Part shown: positions 52,922 through 62,292 of the stretch, one piece after another | Position numbering within the stretch: position 1 is the first letter of the stretch | Layout of the letters: every line of letters starts with the position of its first letter | Origin: Lujinxingia sediminis | Lineage (GTDB): Bacteria > Myxococcota_A > Bradymonadia > Bradymonadales > Bradymonadaceae | NCBI RefSeq assembly: GCF_004005565.1 | Contig: NZ_SADD01000012.1 | Location: 1-64,000, forward strand | Length of the DNA stretch: 64,000 nt | Direction of reading: 5' to 3' | Notes under the pieces: model-generated | Database searches by the model: none | The model's input: only the letters and a program-made list of their open reading frames with translations | Told to the model about the DNA's origin: nothing | Program-made: the position numbers and the translations under genes

Positions 52922-53242
52922 TCAGCCGGCGTTGACTTCTTTGATCTTGATGCGAGTGAAAGGCTGACGATGCCCGCGCTTGACGCGGTAGCCCTTGCGA
53001 CGCTTCTTCTTGAAAATGATGACTTTGCGGGCGCGGCCTTCGCCGACGACCACCGAAGCCACCACCGAGGCGCCTTCAACCAGGGGGGCACCGATGGTGA
53101 TATCGTCGCCTTCGCCCACGGCCAGAACTTCGTCAAAGGTGATCGTGCCGCCCTTTTCGGCGTCGGCGATCTTTTCGATGTTGAACTCGTCGCCCGGCTT
53201 GACGCGGTACTGCTTACCGCCCGTACGGATCACAGCGTGCAT
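52922..53242 (-). CDS. rplU: 50S ribosomal protein bL21
   Basis: The 106-residue protein MHAVIRTGGKQYRVKPGDEF... VIIFKKKRRKGYRVKRGHRQPFTRIKI is bL21. ATG 53242 follows GGAG. The in-frame upstream ATG at 53257 would add only MQERI and overlap the ribosome site. It heads the rplU-rpmA-obgE block. Confidence 0.97.
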   Translation of the reverse strand: MHAVIRTGGKQYRVKPGDEFNIEKIADAEKGGTITFDEVLAVGEGDDITIGAPLVEGASVVASVVVGEGRARKVIIFKKKRRKGYRVKRGHRQPFTRIKIKEVNAG

Positions 53243-53271
53243 GATTCGCTCCTGCATGGTGTATTTTTTTC

Positions 53272-53295
53272 AGTGGAGGCCCGCTGAAGTCCACT
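53272..53295 (-). promoter_or_regulatory. Hairpin in the rplU leader (possible autoregulatory element)
   Basis: On the minus strand AGTGGA and TCCACT pair over a 12-nt loop, followed by an A-rich run just before the rplU ribosome site. Ribosomal-protein operons, including ones starting with L21, often carry leader structures. This assignment is inference. Confidence 0.35.
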
Positions 53296-53309
53296 CATGA
53301 ACATTCATG
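53296..53309. promoter_or_regulatory. Palindrome CATGAACATTCATG upstream of rplU
   Basis: Perfect 6-bp arms around CA, next to the leader hairpin. It could be an operator or part of the leader fold. Confidence 0.3.
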
Positions 53310-53642
53310 CGCGATAGACGGGCGGCTCCTGATGGCATTCTCTTCGTCGATACAGCGTGGAGCGCCTGGTGAAGCGATAAGGTGGTTCAGGCGCACCGGT
53401 GTGCGGGCCCATCAAAAAATGGGTACGCAGAGGGACTGCAAGGCATACACATGCGCACAGGGGGAGTCAAGTGCACACCACGATCCGTCTGGAAAAGTCG
53501 CAGCCGCGATCGCGTGTGCGCGGGTTTGGCAGCCGCCGCCGTGCTGGTTTATGTTGCCTCGGATGGGCGCGGCCGTCGGGGCTGCGCCTGAGCACACTCT
53601 TAAGCAGCACGCGATCGCTTAAGCGGTCGAACAAGGAAGTCT

Positions 53643-54389
53643 ATGGCAGTAGCGCAAAAACGAGTCGACTTTGCATATTCCGATCCGCTGGATGTGGGGC
53701 GTCTGTTGGAGATGGAGGAGGAGCTCACGATGAGCTCCGCCGAGGTGGTGGCGTTGCTCAAGGAGCATATCTCCGAGCGTCGCCGCGATCGCATCGACGA
53801 GGTGGTGGCCTCACGCTGCAAGTCGATCGTGCCGGTGCTCGACGGGATCTTTGATACCGGCAACATCGCCGCGGTGCTGCGCACCGCCGAGGGTTTGGGG
53901 GCGATGAGCGCGCATATGATCGATACCCAGCCTGTTAAAAAGGTCTCCGCGCGGGTGACCCAGGGGGCCGATAAATGGGTGGATATGACAACCTGGACCG
54001 ATCCGGCTGCGTGTGTGGGCGCGCTTCAGGAGCAGGGCTATCAGGTGGTGGCCACCCATCTGGAGGCGGCGGTGCCGCTGGAGACGATCGACTTTACGCG
54101 GCCCACGGCGATCGTGCTTGGAAACGAGCGTGACGGGGTCTGCGAGGAGGTCGCCCGGGCGGCCGATTACCGCTGCATCATTCCGATGCGTGGCTTTGTT
54201 CAGAGCTTTAACATCTCGGTGGCCGGGGCGCTGTCGATGTATGAGGCGGCGCGCCAGCGTCAGGAGAAGTTGGGGAAGGTGGGGGACTTAAGCGAGCAGG
54301 AGCAGCAGATTCTCAAGGCTGTGTATTACCTGCGGGCGGTCAATCAGGGGGATCGCCTGGTGACGCGTCTGCTGGCGGCCGGCGCGTGA
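53643..54389 (+). CDS. trmH: SpoU/TrmH-family tRNA (Gm18) 2'-O-methyltransferase
   Basis: The 248-residue protein has the SPOUT motifs 1-3: SIVPVLDGIFDTGNIAAVLRTAE, PTAIVLGNERDGVCEE and FVQSFNISVAGALSMYEAARQRQ. The last two form the trefoil-knot SAM site. The motif-1 Asn and Arg are kept. It most resembles TrmH, which methylates G18 of tRNA, although an rRNA target cannot be excluded. AAGGAAG precedes the ATG. Confidence 0.85.
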   Translation: MAVAQKRVDFAYSDPLDVGRLLEMEEELTMSSAEVVALLKEHISERRRDRIDEVVASRCKSIVPVLDGIFDTGNIAAVLRTAEGLGAMSAHMIDTQPVKKVSARVTQGADKWVDMTTWTDPAACVGALQEQGYQVVATHLEAAVPLETIDFTRPTAIVLGNERDGVCEEVARAADYRCIIPMRGFVQSFNISVAGALSMYEAARQRQEKLGKVGDLSEQEQQILKAVYYLRAVNQGDRLVTRLLAAGA

Positions 54390-54433
54390 GCTTTGCGGTG
54401 TCGATCGCGTAAGTGAAGGGATTTTAAGGTTTT

Positions 54434-54456
54434 CCGACCGGTCGGTCGGTCTTTTT
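54434..54456. promoter_or_regulatory. CCGACCGGTCGG palindrome upstream of the lipid cluster
   Basis: A perfect 12-bp palindrome at 54434-54445 extended by GTCGGT and then CTTTTTC. Sequences of this kind are common operators of TetR-family regulators. It lies 18 bp upstream of a -35-like TTGAAA (54463-54468, 17 bp from CTAAAG at 54486-54491). The T run could alternatively make it the trmH terminator. Confidence 0.4.
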
Positions 54457-54566
54457 CTCTCCTTGAAAGCATGGGGGCTCTTTGGCTAAAGGGGGGCGCT
54501 TGCCTTAAGGCGTCCCCATAATGGGGGCGTGTGCGGCGTGCATGGTTGCAGGTTGTTGAGGAGTAG

Positions 54567-57500
54567 ATGGTGGCGAGTCGAGACGAGAAGAAGACGCTGG
54601 TCGAGATGCTGCGCTGGCGCGCGGCACATGAGGGCGACGCCGCGGCGTACATCTTTTTGGAAGATGGAGAGCGGGAGGGCGCGCGGCTGAGCTTTGCAGA
54701 GCTCGATCGCCGCGCCCGGGCGATCGCCGCGCGACTTCAGAAAACGACCCGGCCGGGAGAGCGCGCGCTGATCCTTTATCCGCCCTCGCTCGATTATGTC
54801 GCCTCGTTTTTTGGCTGCCTCTACGCCGGGGTGATCGCGGTGCCGGCCTACCCGCCCAATCCGACGCGTTTGCAGCGTACGCTGCCGCGGCTCCAGGCGA
54901 TTGTCGATGATGCGCGTGCCACCGTGGCGCTGACCACCGAGATGATCGCACAGATGGCCGACTTCCTGGCGATGCAGTCGCCCGGGCTGGGCAAGCTGAG
55001 TTGGATCGCCACCGATGTGCTCGAGGCCGATGAGGCCGCGCTCGCCAGCTGGACGGCGCCCCTGATCGACGAGGAGTCGCTGGCCTTTTTGCAGTACACC
55101 TCCGGCTCCACGGGGAGCCCCAAAGGGGTGATGCTTGATCATCGGACGCTGCTCAAGAATGAGACGTTGATCGAGCTCGGATATCGCGCCAAACCCGACG
55201 ATGTGATCGTCAGCTGGCTGCCTCTCTACCATGATATGGGATTGATTGGCGGGGTGTTGCTGCCGGTGTTCAACGGTTGCTCCAGCGTGCTGATGTCACC
55301 GCTCGACTTTTTGAAAAAGCCGCAGCGCTGGCTGGAGGCGTTTACAAAGTATAAGGGAACGCTCTCCGCAGCGCCGAACTTCGCCTTCGACCTGTGTGTG
55401 CGACGTGTGCCCGAAGATGTGCGCGACGGCCTCGATCTTTCGAGCTGGGAGGTGGCCTGCAACGGGGCGGAGCCGGTGCGCATGGAAACCCAGGCGCGTT
55501 TCTCCGACTATTTTGCGCCCTCGGGCTTTCAGCCCGGGGCATTCTCCCCCTCGTACGGTCTGGCCGAGGTGGGGCTTCTGGTCTCGACGCCGGAGCGGAT
55601 GGTCGAGCCGGTGGAGCTTGAGGTTGAGGGGACGATGTGGCCGAGCTGCGGCCGGCCGGTGGGCGATTTCGAGGTGCGCATCGTCCACCCCGACACCCTC
55701 GAGGTTTGCGATGAGGGGGAGGTCGGGGAAATCTGGCTTGCCGGGGGAAGCGTGGCGCGGGGGTACTGGGAGCGCCCGGAGGTGAATCGGGAGGTCTTTG
55801 GCGCGCGGCTGCACGGGAGCGATCAGACCTACCTTCGTACAGGCGATCTGGGGGCCATGGTGGGCGGGGAGCTCGTGGTGACCGGGAGGCTCAAAGATCT
55901 GATCGTGATCCGCGGCGCGAACCATTACCCGCAAGATCTGGAGGCGACCGTCGAGGGTGTGGACGCGGCGCTTCGGCCGGGGTGTGGCGCGGCCTTTGCG
56001 TGGACGGTCGAGGGCGAAGAGCGCCTGGTGGTGGTGCATGAGCTCGAGAAAGACGCCGTCGAGCGCGCTCCACACCTTATCGAAGCGGTGCGGGCGGCGC
56101 TGGTCGCCACGCACGAGGTCAACCCCTTTGATGTGGTGCTGATCAAGGCGCGCAGCATTGAGAAGACCTCCAGCGGAAAGATCCAACGGCGCGCCACGCG
56201 TAACGCCTATGAGGCCGGGACGCTTGAGGTGGTGGCCTCGGCCCGGGAGCTTGCTGAGGCCGGTGAGCCGGTTGCGGCTGCGCCGGAAGAGGCAGTCGGA
56301 GCGCCGAAGGAAGAGCGCAGCGAGGCGGTCAGCGAAGCGCCTCACGTGCGTGCGGTGGGCGAAGTTGCGCGCTGGCTTCGCGTGCGGGTCGCCGAAGAAG
56401 CGGGTGTCTCGGAGATGACAGTGAGTCTGCGCTCGCCATTTGCCAACTACGGCCTGGGCTCGGCCGAGGCGGTGGGGCTTGTGGGAGAGCTTGAAGAGGC
56501 GTTCGGTGTGAGCCTTGCGGCCACCACACTCTATGATTTTCCGACGATTGCGCAGCTCGCGCGTCATGTGGAGATGATGCGCGCGGACGCGACCTCCTCG
56601 CCACGCGCGACGCCAGCCGATGCAGCAACTTCGCAGCCTGCTCGACGCACTTCCGCCACGGGGCAGGAGGGCGCGGTGGCCATCGTCGGGATGGCGTGTC
56701 GCTTCCCCGCGGCCGAGGGCGTGGAGGCGTTCTGGCACCTTCTGAGCGAGGGCAAAAGCGGCATCACCGAGGTGCCCGCCTGGCGCTGGAAAAAAGAAGA
56801 TTATCTGGAAGCGACGGCGGTGGGCTTTGACGTGATGGTCACCCCGCGCGCGGGCTTCGTCGACGGCGTGGAGGCCTTTGATGCCTCCTTCTTCGGGATT
56901 TCGCCCCGGGAAGCGCGGGCGATGGACCCGCAGCAGCGCCTGATGATGGAGGTGGCCTGGCACGCGCTGGAAGACGCGGGCTTTAACGCCGAGTTGCTGT
57001 CGGGAAGTCGTACCGGGGTCTTTGTCGGGCAGAGCGGCAGCGATTTTGCGCGCCTCTATCAGGGCGCGGCGGTGCGGGCCGGCACCGGGCTTTCGGCCAG
57101 TATTACTGCCAACCGTTTGTCGTACGCCTGGGACTTGCGCGGGCCGAGTCAGACGGTGGACACGGCGTGCTCGTCGAGCCTTGTGGCGCTGGATCAGGCG
57201 GTGCTCAACCTGCGTGCCGGCCGCTGCGACCAGGCGGTGGTGGGCGGCGTCAACGCCATCTTCGACCCGCAGGTTTCGGTGGCCTTCTCCCAGGCCGGGA
57301 TGCTCTCGCCGGATGGTCTTTGCAAAACCTTTGATGCCGGCGCCAACGGCTATGTGCGCGGCGAGGGGTGCGGGGCGGTGGTGCTCAAACGCCTGGAGGA
57401 TGCGGTGGCTGCCGGGGACCGGATCTGGGCGGTAGTGCGCGGTGTTGCGGTCAACCAGGATGGTCAGACCAACGGGCTGACGGCACCCAACGGGCACGCT

Positions 57501-58061
57501 CAGCAGGCGGTGATTCGACAGGCCTGGGAGGACGCCGGAGTTGATCCGGCGCTCGCAGGCTACGTGGAGGCACACGGCACCGGCACCGAGCTCGGTGATG
57601 CGATCGAGGCCCGGAGTCTGCAGACGGTCTTCGGCGCCGGGCGATCGAGCGGGGCAGCCACGGTTGCGCTGGGGTCGGTGAAGACCAATGTCGGCCACCT
57701 GGAGGCTGCCGCCGGTATGGCCGGTCTTATCAAGACTGCGCTGATGCTCTCGCAGAAGACGATCGCGCCGCATCTGAACTTTGAGCGACCCAACCCGGCC
57801 TGTGAGCTCGACGGGAGCGCGCTGGACGTTGTGACTGAGGCTCGCCACTGGGAGTTGGCTGAGGGGCAGGCGCGTCGCGCGGGCTTGAGCGGCTTTGGCT
57901 TTGGCGGCACCAACGTGCACGTGGTCATCGAGGAGGCGCCGGCGTCGTCGGCGCGCGCCGACGTTGCGCAGCCGGGGCTGAGCGCGTATGAGCGCCGTCG
58001 TTTCTGGCCGAATGCCGACCAGATGTTGGATCGGCTGGCCGCACTGAAGGATGAGGATTGA
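54567..58061 (+). CDS. FAAL-ACP-ketosynthase hybrid (lipid/polyketide synthase loading and first extension)
   Basis: The 1164-residue multidomain enzyme has (1) a fatty acyl-AMP ligase, residues 1-590, with [11 protein letters not shown] near 178-188 and a C-terminal [16 protein letters not shown]; (2) a carrier protein about 598-670 with GLGSAE and phosphopantetheine Ser632; (3) a ketosynthase about 687-1115 with DTACSSS (Cys868), [11 protein letters not shown] and [10 protein letters not shown]. No acyltransferase is fused or encoded nearby, so malonyl must come in trans, for example from FabD. It activates a fatty acid as acyl-AMP, loads the ACP and elongates. It opens a six-gene cluster, with the ketoreductase starting three bases after its stop. 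GAGGAG precedes the ATG. Confidence 0.9.
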   Translation: MVASRDEKKTLVEMLRWRAAHEGDAAAYIFLEDGEREGARLSFAELDRRARAIAARLQKTTRPGERALILYPPSLDYVASFFGCLYAGVIAVPAYPPNPTRLQRTLPRLQAIVDDARATVALTTEMIAQMADFLAMQSPGLGKLSWIATDVLEADEAALASWTAPLIDEESLAFLQYTSGSTGSPKGVMLDHRTLLKNETLIELGYRAKPDDVIVSWLPLYHDMGLIGGVLLPVFNGCSSVLMSPLDFLKKPQRWLEAFTKYKGTLSAAPNFAFDLCVRRVPEDVRDGLDLSSWEVACNGAEPVRMETQARFSDYFAPSGFQPGAFSPSYGLAEVGLLVSTPERMVEPVELEVEGTMWPSCGRPVGDFEVRIVHPDTLEVCDEGEVGEIWLAGGSVARGYWERPEVNREVFGARLHGSDQTYLRTGDLGAMVGGELVVTGRLKDLIVIRGANHYPQDLEATVEGVDAALRPGCGAAFAWTVEGEERLVVVHELEKDAVERAPHLIEAVRAALVATHEVNPFDVVLIKARSIEKTSSGKIQRRATRNAYEAGTLEVVASARELAEAGEPVAAAPEEAVGAPKEERSEAVSEAPHVRAVGEVARWLRVRVAEEAGVSEMTVSLRSPFANYGLGSAEAVGLVGELEEAFGVSLAATTLYDFPTIAQLARHVEMMRADATSSPRATPADAATSQPARRTSATGQEGAVAIVGMACRFPAAEGVEAFWHLLSEGKSGITEVPAWRWKKEDYLEATAVGFDVMVTPRAGFVDGVEAFDASFFGISPREARAMDPQQRLMMEVAWHALEDAGFNAELLSGSRTGVFVGQSGSDFARLYQGAAVRAGTGLSASITANRLSYAWDLRGPSQTVDTACSSSLVALDQAVLNLRAGRCDQAVVGGVNAIFDPQVSVAFSQAGMLSPDGLCKTFDAGANGYVRGEGCGAVVLKRLEDAVAAGDRIWAVVRGVAVNQDGQTNGLTAPNGHAQQAVIRQAWEDAGVDPALAGYVEAHGTGTELGDAIEARSLQTVFGAGRSSGAATVALGSVKTNVGHLEAAAGMAGLIKTALMLSQKTIAPHLNFERPNPACELDGSALDVVTEARHWELAEGQARRAGLSGFGFGGTNVHVVIEEAPASSARADVAQPGLSAYERRRFWPNADQMLDRLAALKDED

Positions 58062-58064
58062 GCG

Positions 58065-58817
58065 ATGAGTGAGACTTCGCAACGGGCGTTGATCACCGGC
58101 GGGACTCGCGGGCTGGGGCTGGCGATTGCGCGCCGGCTGGCCGCCGAAGGCTGGTCGCTGGCTCTGACCTACCGCAGCAATGAGGAGGCCGCTCAAGCCG
58201 CGCGCGCCGAGCTTGAGGCGATCGAGGGTGTGGGCTCCGTCGTCGTTCGGAAGCTCGATGTGCGGATGAGCGGAGAGGTTGAAGATGCGCTCTACGACAT
58301 CATCGATGCCCTCGACGGCCTCGACGTGGTGGTCAATAACGCCGGAGTGATGCGCAACCAGGCCGCCGCCATGATGAGCGATGAGGCCTGGCAGGAGGTC
58401 ATCGACACCAACTTAAGCGGCAGCTTCTATGTGGCGCGCGCCGCCCTGATGCACTTTATGGGGCAGCGTTACGGTCGCATCGTCACCATCTCCTCGGTGG
58501 CACAGGAGGGCGCCAGCGGTCAGGCCAACTACGCGGCGAGCAAGGCGGGACTGGTGGCGCTGACAAAGAGTCTCGCAAAAGAGTATGGCCCGCGCGGCAT
58601 CACCGCCAATGTGGTAGTGCCCGGCCTGCTGGAGACGGAGATGACCGAGGAGCTGGACGCGCGCGTCGGCGAACACTGGAAGCAACACTGTCCCGTCGGT
58701 CGTACCGGCTCAGCGGCTGAGGTCGCCGAGGCGGTGTGGTTCTTGAGTCGGCGCGAGGCCGGCTTTATCAACGGCGCGGTGCTGCACGTGAGTGGCGGGT
58801 TGGATGTGGCGCCTTAA
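58065..58817 (+). CDS. FabG-type 3-oxoacyl-ACP reductase
   Basis: The 250-residue SDR has TGGTRGLGLAIARRL (NADPH), NNAGVMRN and the YAASK catalytic pair Tyr156/Lys160. It ends INGAVLHVSGG. It should reduce the beta-ketone formed by the ketosynthase encoded immediately upstream (three-base gap), so the two are co-transcribed. The substrate is inferred from context, as FabG and other SDRs are hard to tell apart. Confidence 0.85.
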   Translation: MSETSQRALITGGTRGLGLAIARRLAAEGWSLALTYRSNEEAAQAARAELEAIEGVGSVVVRKLDVRMSGEVEDALYDIIDALDGLDVVVNNAGVMRNQAAAMMSDEAWQEVIDTNLSGSFYVARAALMHFMGQRYGRIVTISSVAQEGASGQANYAASKAGLVALTKSLAKEYGPRGITANVVVPGLLETEMTEELDARVGEHWKQHCPVGRTGSAAEVAEAVWFLSRREAGFINGAVLHVSGGLDVAP

Positions 58818-58956
58818 GGCAACGTGCGGTCGAAACGATGGCGTGCCCGTTCACGGAACATATGTAGCGACGCCCTGCTTTGGCCCTGACCATCACCGAA
58901 TATGTGTCGCGACACCGTATCAATGACGCCCCAGGGGCGTTGAGGGAGCAGTCTGG

Positions 58957-59766
58957 ATGTACCCGATTGAGTTGAAAGGAAAGGTTGCGCTGATCACCGG
59001 CGGCACCCGTGGTATTGGCCTTGGAAGCGCGCTGGCACTGGGACAGGCCGGCGTGCGCTGCGTGCTGACCTACCGCTGGGGCTCGGCCGATGAGTCCGAG
59101 CTGCTCGCGAAGTTCGACGCCATCGGCGCTCCTCGTCCCATGCTGGTCGCGGCCGATGTGGCCAACGATGAGGATGTGTCGGCGCTGATGGATGCCATCG
59201 CTGCGGAGCACGCCGGAGTCGACATCTTCATCAGCAATGTGGCCTTTGCCGCGCGCACCCCGAGCTTAAGCGACTACAAAAAGCGCTCGTTCTACAAAAG
59301 CCTCGACTACAGCACCTGGCCCCTTGTGAGCCATGTGCAGGCGATCTTTGAGCGCTTTGAACGCTACCCGGGCCACGTGCTGGCGATCTCCAGCGATGGG
59401 GCCGACCGCTCCTATCCGGCCTATGACTTTGTGGCCGCGTCCAAGAGCGTGCTGGAGGTGTTCGCGCGCTATATGGGCTCGCATCTCGGGGAGTACGGGA
59501 CAAAGGTCAACGTGCTTCGTTTTGGCATGGTCGCAACCGAGAGCTTTGAGGCGATGTTCGGCGAGTCCTTCTGGGAGTTTCTGCGCGGGGAGGGGATTGA
59601 GCGGGAGGATTTGCTCAGCCCTGAGGAGTGCGGCCAGGCGGTGCTGGCGATGTGCAGCGGCCTCTTTGATGCGATGCAGAGTCAGGTCCTCACGCTCGAC
59701 CGTGGTATGGCCTTTGAAGATAACCTGATGCGCCGTTATGAGCGCTGGAAGAGCGCGCAGGGCTGA
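58957..59766 (+). CDS. SDR with Tyr-x6-Lys, enoyl-ACP reductase-like
   Basis: The 269-residue SDR has TGGTRGIGLGSALALG but its catalytic residues are Tyr156 and Lys163 (YDFVAASK), a Tyr-x6-Lys spacing. This spacing is typical of FabI/FabL enoyl-ACP reductases rather than the Tyr-x3-Lys of ketoreductases. An insertion of about 10 residues (YKKRSFYKSLDYSTWP) resembles FabL-like enzymes. In the cluster it would complete the reduction cycle after dehydration. The 139-bp spacer before it holds two similar elements, ATATGTAGCGACG and ATATGTGTCGCGACAC, which could be a regulator site. Weak Shine-Dalgarno. Confidence 0.7.
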   Translation: MYPIELKGKVALITGGTRGIGLGSALALGQAGVRCVLTYRWGSADESELLAKFDAIGAPRPMLVAADVANDEDVSALMDAIAAEHAGVDIFISNVAFAARTPSLSDYKKRSFYKSLDYSTWPLVSHVQAIFERFERYPGHVLAISSDGADRSYPAYDFVAASKSVLEVFARYMGSHLGEYGTKVNVLRFGMVATESFEAMFGESFWEFLRGEGIEREDLLSPEECGQAVLAMCSGLFDAMQSQVLTLDRGMAFEDNLMRRYERWKSAQG

Positions 59767-59843
59767 GGTTTTTTGGCCGGAGAGCCCGCGCACCCCACGA
59801 ACAACCTTTGTTGACGAAACATCCAAAGAGAGACGGAGCAGTT

Positions 59844-60086
59844 ATGACGAAAGAAGAGATCATCGAGATCATCAAAAAGCATCTTAAAGATAACCTGGAC
59901 GACATCGATATCGATACGGTGTCGGCGGAGAGCTCGATGCGTGACTACGGCGCCAACAGCCTGGATATGATCGAGGTGGTCAGCGCCACCATGCGCGAGC
60001 TGAAGATTCGCGTGCCCCGCTCCGAGCTCGCTGACGTGCAGACGATCGACGCGCTGGCAGCGAAGTTCCTGGAGCACGTCGAGTAG
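59844..60086 (+). CDS. Free acyl carrier protein
   Basis: The 80-residue acidic protein has YGANSLDMIEVVSATMRELKI with the phosphopantetheine Ser in NSLD. GGAG selects ATG 59844 (frame open from 59808). It is clearly distinct from the carrier fused to the FAAL. Immediately upstream of the alpha-oxoamine synthase gene, it could present the finished acyl chain to that enzyme, as the dedicated ACPs next to bacterial serine palmitoyltransferases do. Confidence 0.85.
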   Translation: MTKEEIIEIIKKHLKDNLDDIDIDTVSAESSMRDYGANSLDMIEVVSATMRELKIRVPRSELADVQTIDALAAKFLEHVE

Positions 60087-60304
60087 TACGCCGTGAGCTA
60101 CCGTTGCTGCCGTGTTCGTCTGCGACGTTGAGGGCATTCCGGGGTGCGCCTTGCTCCTCTCAACGTTTCAGCCATCGCCATCAACATCTGCTCACGACGT
60201 CGTAAGTTGAAAGTCGCGCTCGGAGGACCGAGGCGTTTTAGTGATGTGGCGCCCATGAAAGGGCGTAAAGTCGCGCGCCCTTTGAGGGTGCGGCGGGAGC
60301 TCGT

Positions 60305-61579
60305 ATGAAGCCTGAAGACGTGTTGAAGTTTAGCCTGGCCGATTTTACCTACAACGACAGCGATGGGGTGCTGAATCCTCCCGAGGATTTCGATGCCTGG
60401 ATTCAGGATCCGCGTGTCGCCATGGCCATGAGCTTCTTTGAGCAGCCGCTGCACAACTCCCCCAAACCTCGGACCGAGCTCAGCGGCGGGCATCTGGGTA
60501 AGCGCCGTCCGGTGATCAACCTGACCTCCTACAACTACCTGGGGCTCTCGACGCACCCGGAGGTGGTGCAGGCCGCTGCCCAGGCCTTGATGCACTACGG
60601 GGTGGGGGCGTCGGGGGCGGCGATGCTCTCGGGCACCTTCGATCAGCATGTGCTCCTGGCTCAGGAGCTCGCGGCGTTCAAAGGTCAGGACGCCTGCATG
60701 CTCTTCTCAAGCGGCTACGGCGGGAACCTGGGCGCGATCCAGGGACTGCTGCAGAAGGGCGACGTGCTGGTGGTGGATAGCAAATGCCACCGCAGCGTGG
60801 TCGATGGCGCGACGCTCTCCGGCGCGAAGATGGTGAGTTTTGCCCATAACGACGCCGCCTCGCTCGACGAGACCTTGACGCGCTATGCTGGCAAACGCCG
60901 CATGGTGGTGGTCGAGGGTGTCTACTCGATGGACGGCGACGTCGCCAACCTGCCGGCCTTGCTCGATGTATGCGATGCCCACGATGTGCCGCTCTATCTG
61001 GACGAGGCGCACTCCTCGCTGGTCTACGGTGAGACCGGACGCGGGTTGGGTGAGCATTTTGGCGTCGAAGATCGCATCGGCGTGCATTTTGGGACGCTGA
61101 GCAAAGCCTTTGGCGGGGTGGGCGGCTTTGTGTGCGGCGAAGCCTCGATCATGCGTTATCTCAAGTGTTACGCGGCGTCCTTCCAGTTCTCCTGCGCGCT
61201 GCCGCCGGCCATTGTCGCCGCGATGCGCAAGAGCCTGGAGGTGGCCACGCGCGACAACACGCTTCGCGAGCAGCTCTGGGCCAATGTGCGCCACTTCCGC
61301 TCCAACCTGATTGCGATGGGGCTTGATATTGGCGAGTCCACCTCGCAGGTGATTCCGATCATCGTGGGGTCGTCTGGCGAGCAGCTCATCGAGCTTGCGA
61401 TGGCCGCTCAGGAGCGTGGGCTTTACTTGCAGCCGATCGATTTCCCGGCGGTCGAGGCCCATAGTCGCCGCTTCCGCATCTCGGTCTCGGCACAGCTAAG
61501 CGCAGAGGATATCGATGAGGCCTCCAACATCATCGAAGACGTGATCGCTCGCCCGCTGGGGCTTGTGGGCGCGGCGTAA
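60305..61579 (+). CDS. PLP-dependent alpha-oxoamine synthase (SPT/KBL/AONS family)
   Basis: The 424-residue fold-I enzyme has NLTSYNYLGLSTHPEV, GVGASGAAMLSGTFDQH, LDEAHSSLVYGETGRG and TLSKAFGGVGGF with PLP Lys267. The family condenses an acyl-thioester with an amino acid and loses CO2: serine palmitoyltransferase, 8-amino-7-oxononanoate synthase, 2-amino-3-ketobutyrate ligase, or CqsA-like enzymes. No biotin genes are near, and the adjacent ACP and FAAL-KS point to a long-chain acyl-ACP donor. The amino acid (Ser, Ala or Gly) cannot be read from sequence. A 218-bp spacer with a short hairpin (CTCGG/CCGAG near 60219-60232) precedes it. Confidence 0.85.
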   Translation: MKPEDVLKFSLADFTYNDSDGVLNPPEDFDAWIQDPRVAMAMSFFEQPLHNSPKPRTELSGGHLGKRRPVINLTSYNYLGLSTHPEVVQAAAQALMHYGVGASGAAMLSGTFDQHVLLAQELAAFKGQDACMLFSSGYGGNLGAIQGLLQKGDVLVVDSKCHRSVVDGATLSGAKMVSFAHNDAASLDETLTRYAGKRRMVVVEGVYSMDGDVANLPALLDVCDAHDVPLYLDEAHSSLVYGETGRGLGEHFGVEDRIGVHFGTLSKAFGGVGGFVCGEASIMRYLKCYAASFQFSCALPPAIVAAMRKSLEVATRDNTLREQLWANVRHFRSNLIAMGLDIGESTSQVIPIIVGSSGEQLIELAMAAQERGLYLQPIDFPAVEAHSRRFRISVSAQLSAEDIDEASNIIEDVIARPLGLVGAA

Positions 61580-61596
61580 TCACGATCTACGGACAG

Positions 61597-62163
61597 GTGG
61601 CAGCAGTGCGTGAGACGGCGATCGACCTGAGTGACGCGGGGATTTCAAAGACCTTGAGGCGTCTGCGTCGCCGCCCGCTTGTGGAGCCTGAGCGTTGGCC
61701 TCTCGGAGTGGGGGGGGCGCTTGAGGGGAGGGCGCTGGTTGAGGATCTTTTGCCCCAACGAGGTCCGATGCTTCTGGTCGATGCGCTTGTGGGGGTTGAT
61801 CGATCCGAACGCCTGGCACTCGGTCGGCGGACGATCACCGCGGATCATGTCGGGCTGGAGGGGCATTTCCCAAACGATCCGGTGCTTCCCGGGGTGCTGC
61901 TCATCGAGATGATGGGGCAGGTAGGGCTTTGTCTCTACACCCTGCTTTTGCGCGAGGAAGTCCCGGAGGAGGCCGCCGCCCTGCAGGTGCGTGCGACCAA
62001 GATATTGGGCGCGCATTTTGTTGGCGAGGTGAGGCCGGGGGATACCGTCGAGTTGCTCGTGCAGGCCACCAGCTTCGATACGATGCTCGGCGAGTGTGTG
62101 GCGCAGGCGTTGGTCGATGGCGAGGTGGTGGGGGTGATGGCCGGTGAAGTGACGGTTTTTTGA
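61597..62163 (+). CDS. FabA/FabZ-like hot-dog dehydratase
   Basis: The 188-residue product starts at GTG 61597 (another GTG at 61606 is possible; no strong Shine-Dalgarno). From about residue 48 it is a hot-dog protein with LLPQRGPMLLVDALVGVD, LEGHFPNDPVLPGVLLIEMMGQVG (catalytic His and later Glu/Gln) and VRPGDTVELLVQA. This is the FabZ/FabA beta-hydroxyacyl-ACP dehydratase pattern. It has an extra basic N-terminal 45 residues. It sits 17 bp after the oxoamine synthase gene and would supply dehydration for the cluster. Confidence 0.82.
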   Translation: MAAVRETAIDLSDAGISKTLRRLRRRPLVEPERWPLGVGGALEGRALVEDLLPQRGPMLLVDALVGVDRSERLALGRRTITADHVGLEGHFPNDPVLPGVLLIEMMGQVGLCLYTLLLREEVPEEAAALQVRATKILGAHFVGEVRPGDTVELLVQATSFDTMLGECVAQALVDGEVVGVMAGEVTVF

Positions 62164-62292
62164 TCCGTCAGGCCATGCGGCATGGTGTCTTTTGTAGAAA
62201 GACAGCCAACTCGGAGGTTGTTGGGGCGTATGGCGTGATGATGATGGAGGTGTTAGCGCTCGCGCAGTGATCTGGATTTGAGGAGGACGCCG

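Larger units (their letters stand above)
53243..53642. other. Gene-free stretch between rplU and trmH
   Basis: It must contain the divergent promoters of rplU and trmH. The rplU leader hairpin is annotated separately, as is the palindrome at 53296-53309. The rest (53330-53640) has open frames on both strands but no supported gene. Confidence 0.45.

Noticed and set aside
53332-53854. Several overlapping small plus-strand frames upstream of trmH
   Set aside because: Mutually overlapping, low-quality composition and no Shine-Dalgarno; the trmH start has one.
55296-58196. 966-residue open frame on the minus strand opposite the FAAL-ACP-KS gene
   Set aside because: It is antisense to a well-defined multidomain enzyme, rich in Arg/His/Pro as expected of GC-rich shadow frames, with no recognisable domain or ribosome site.
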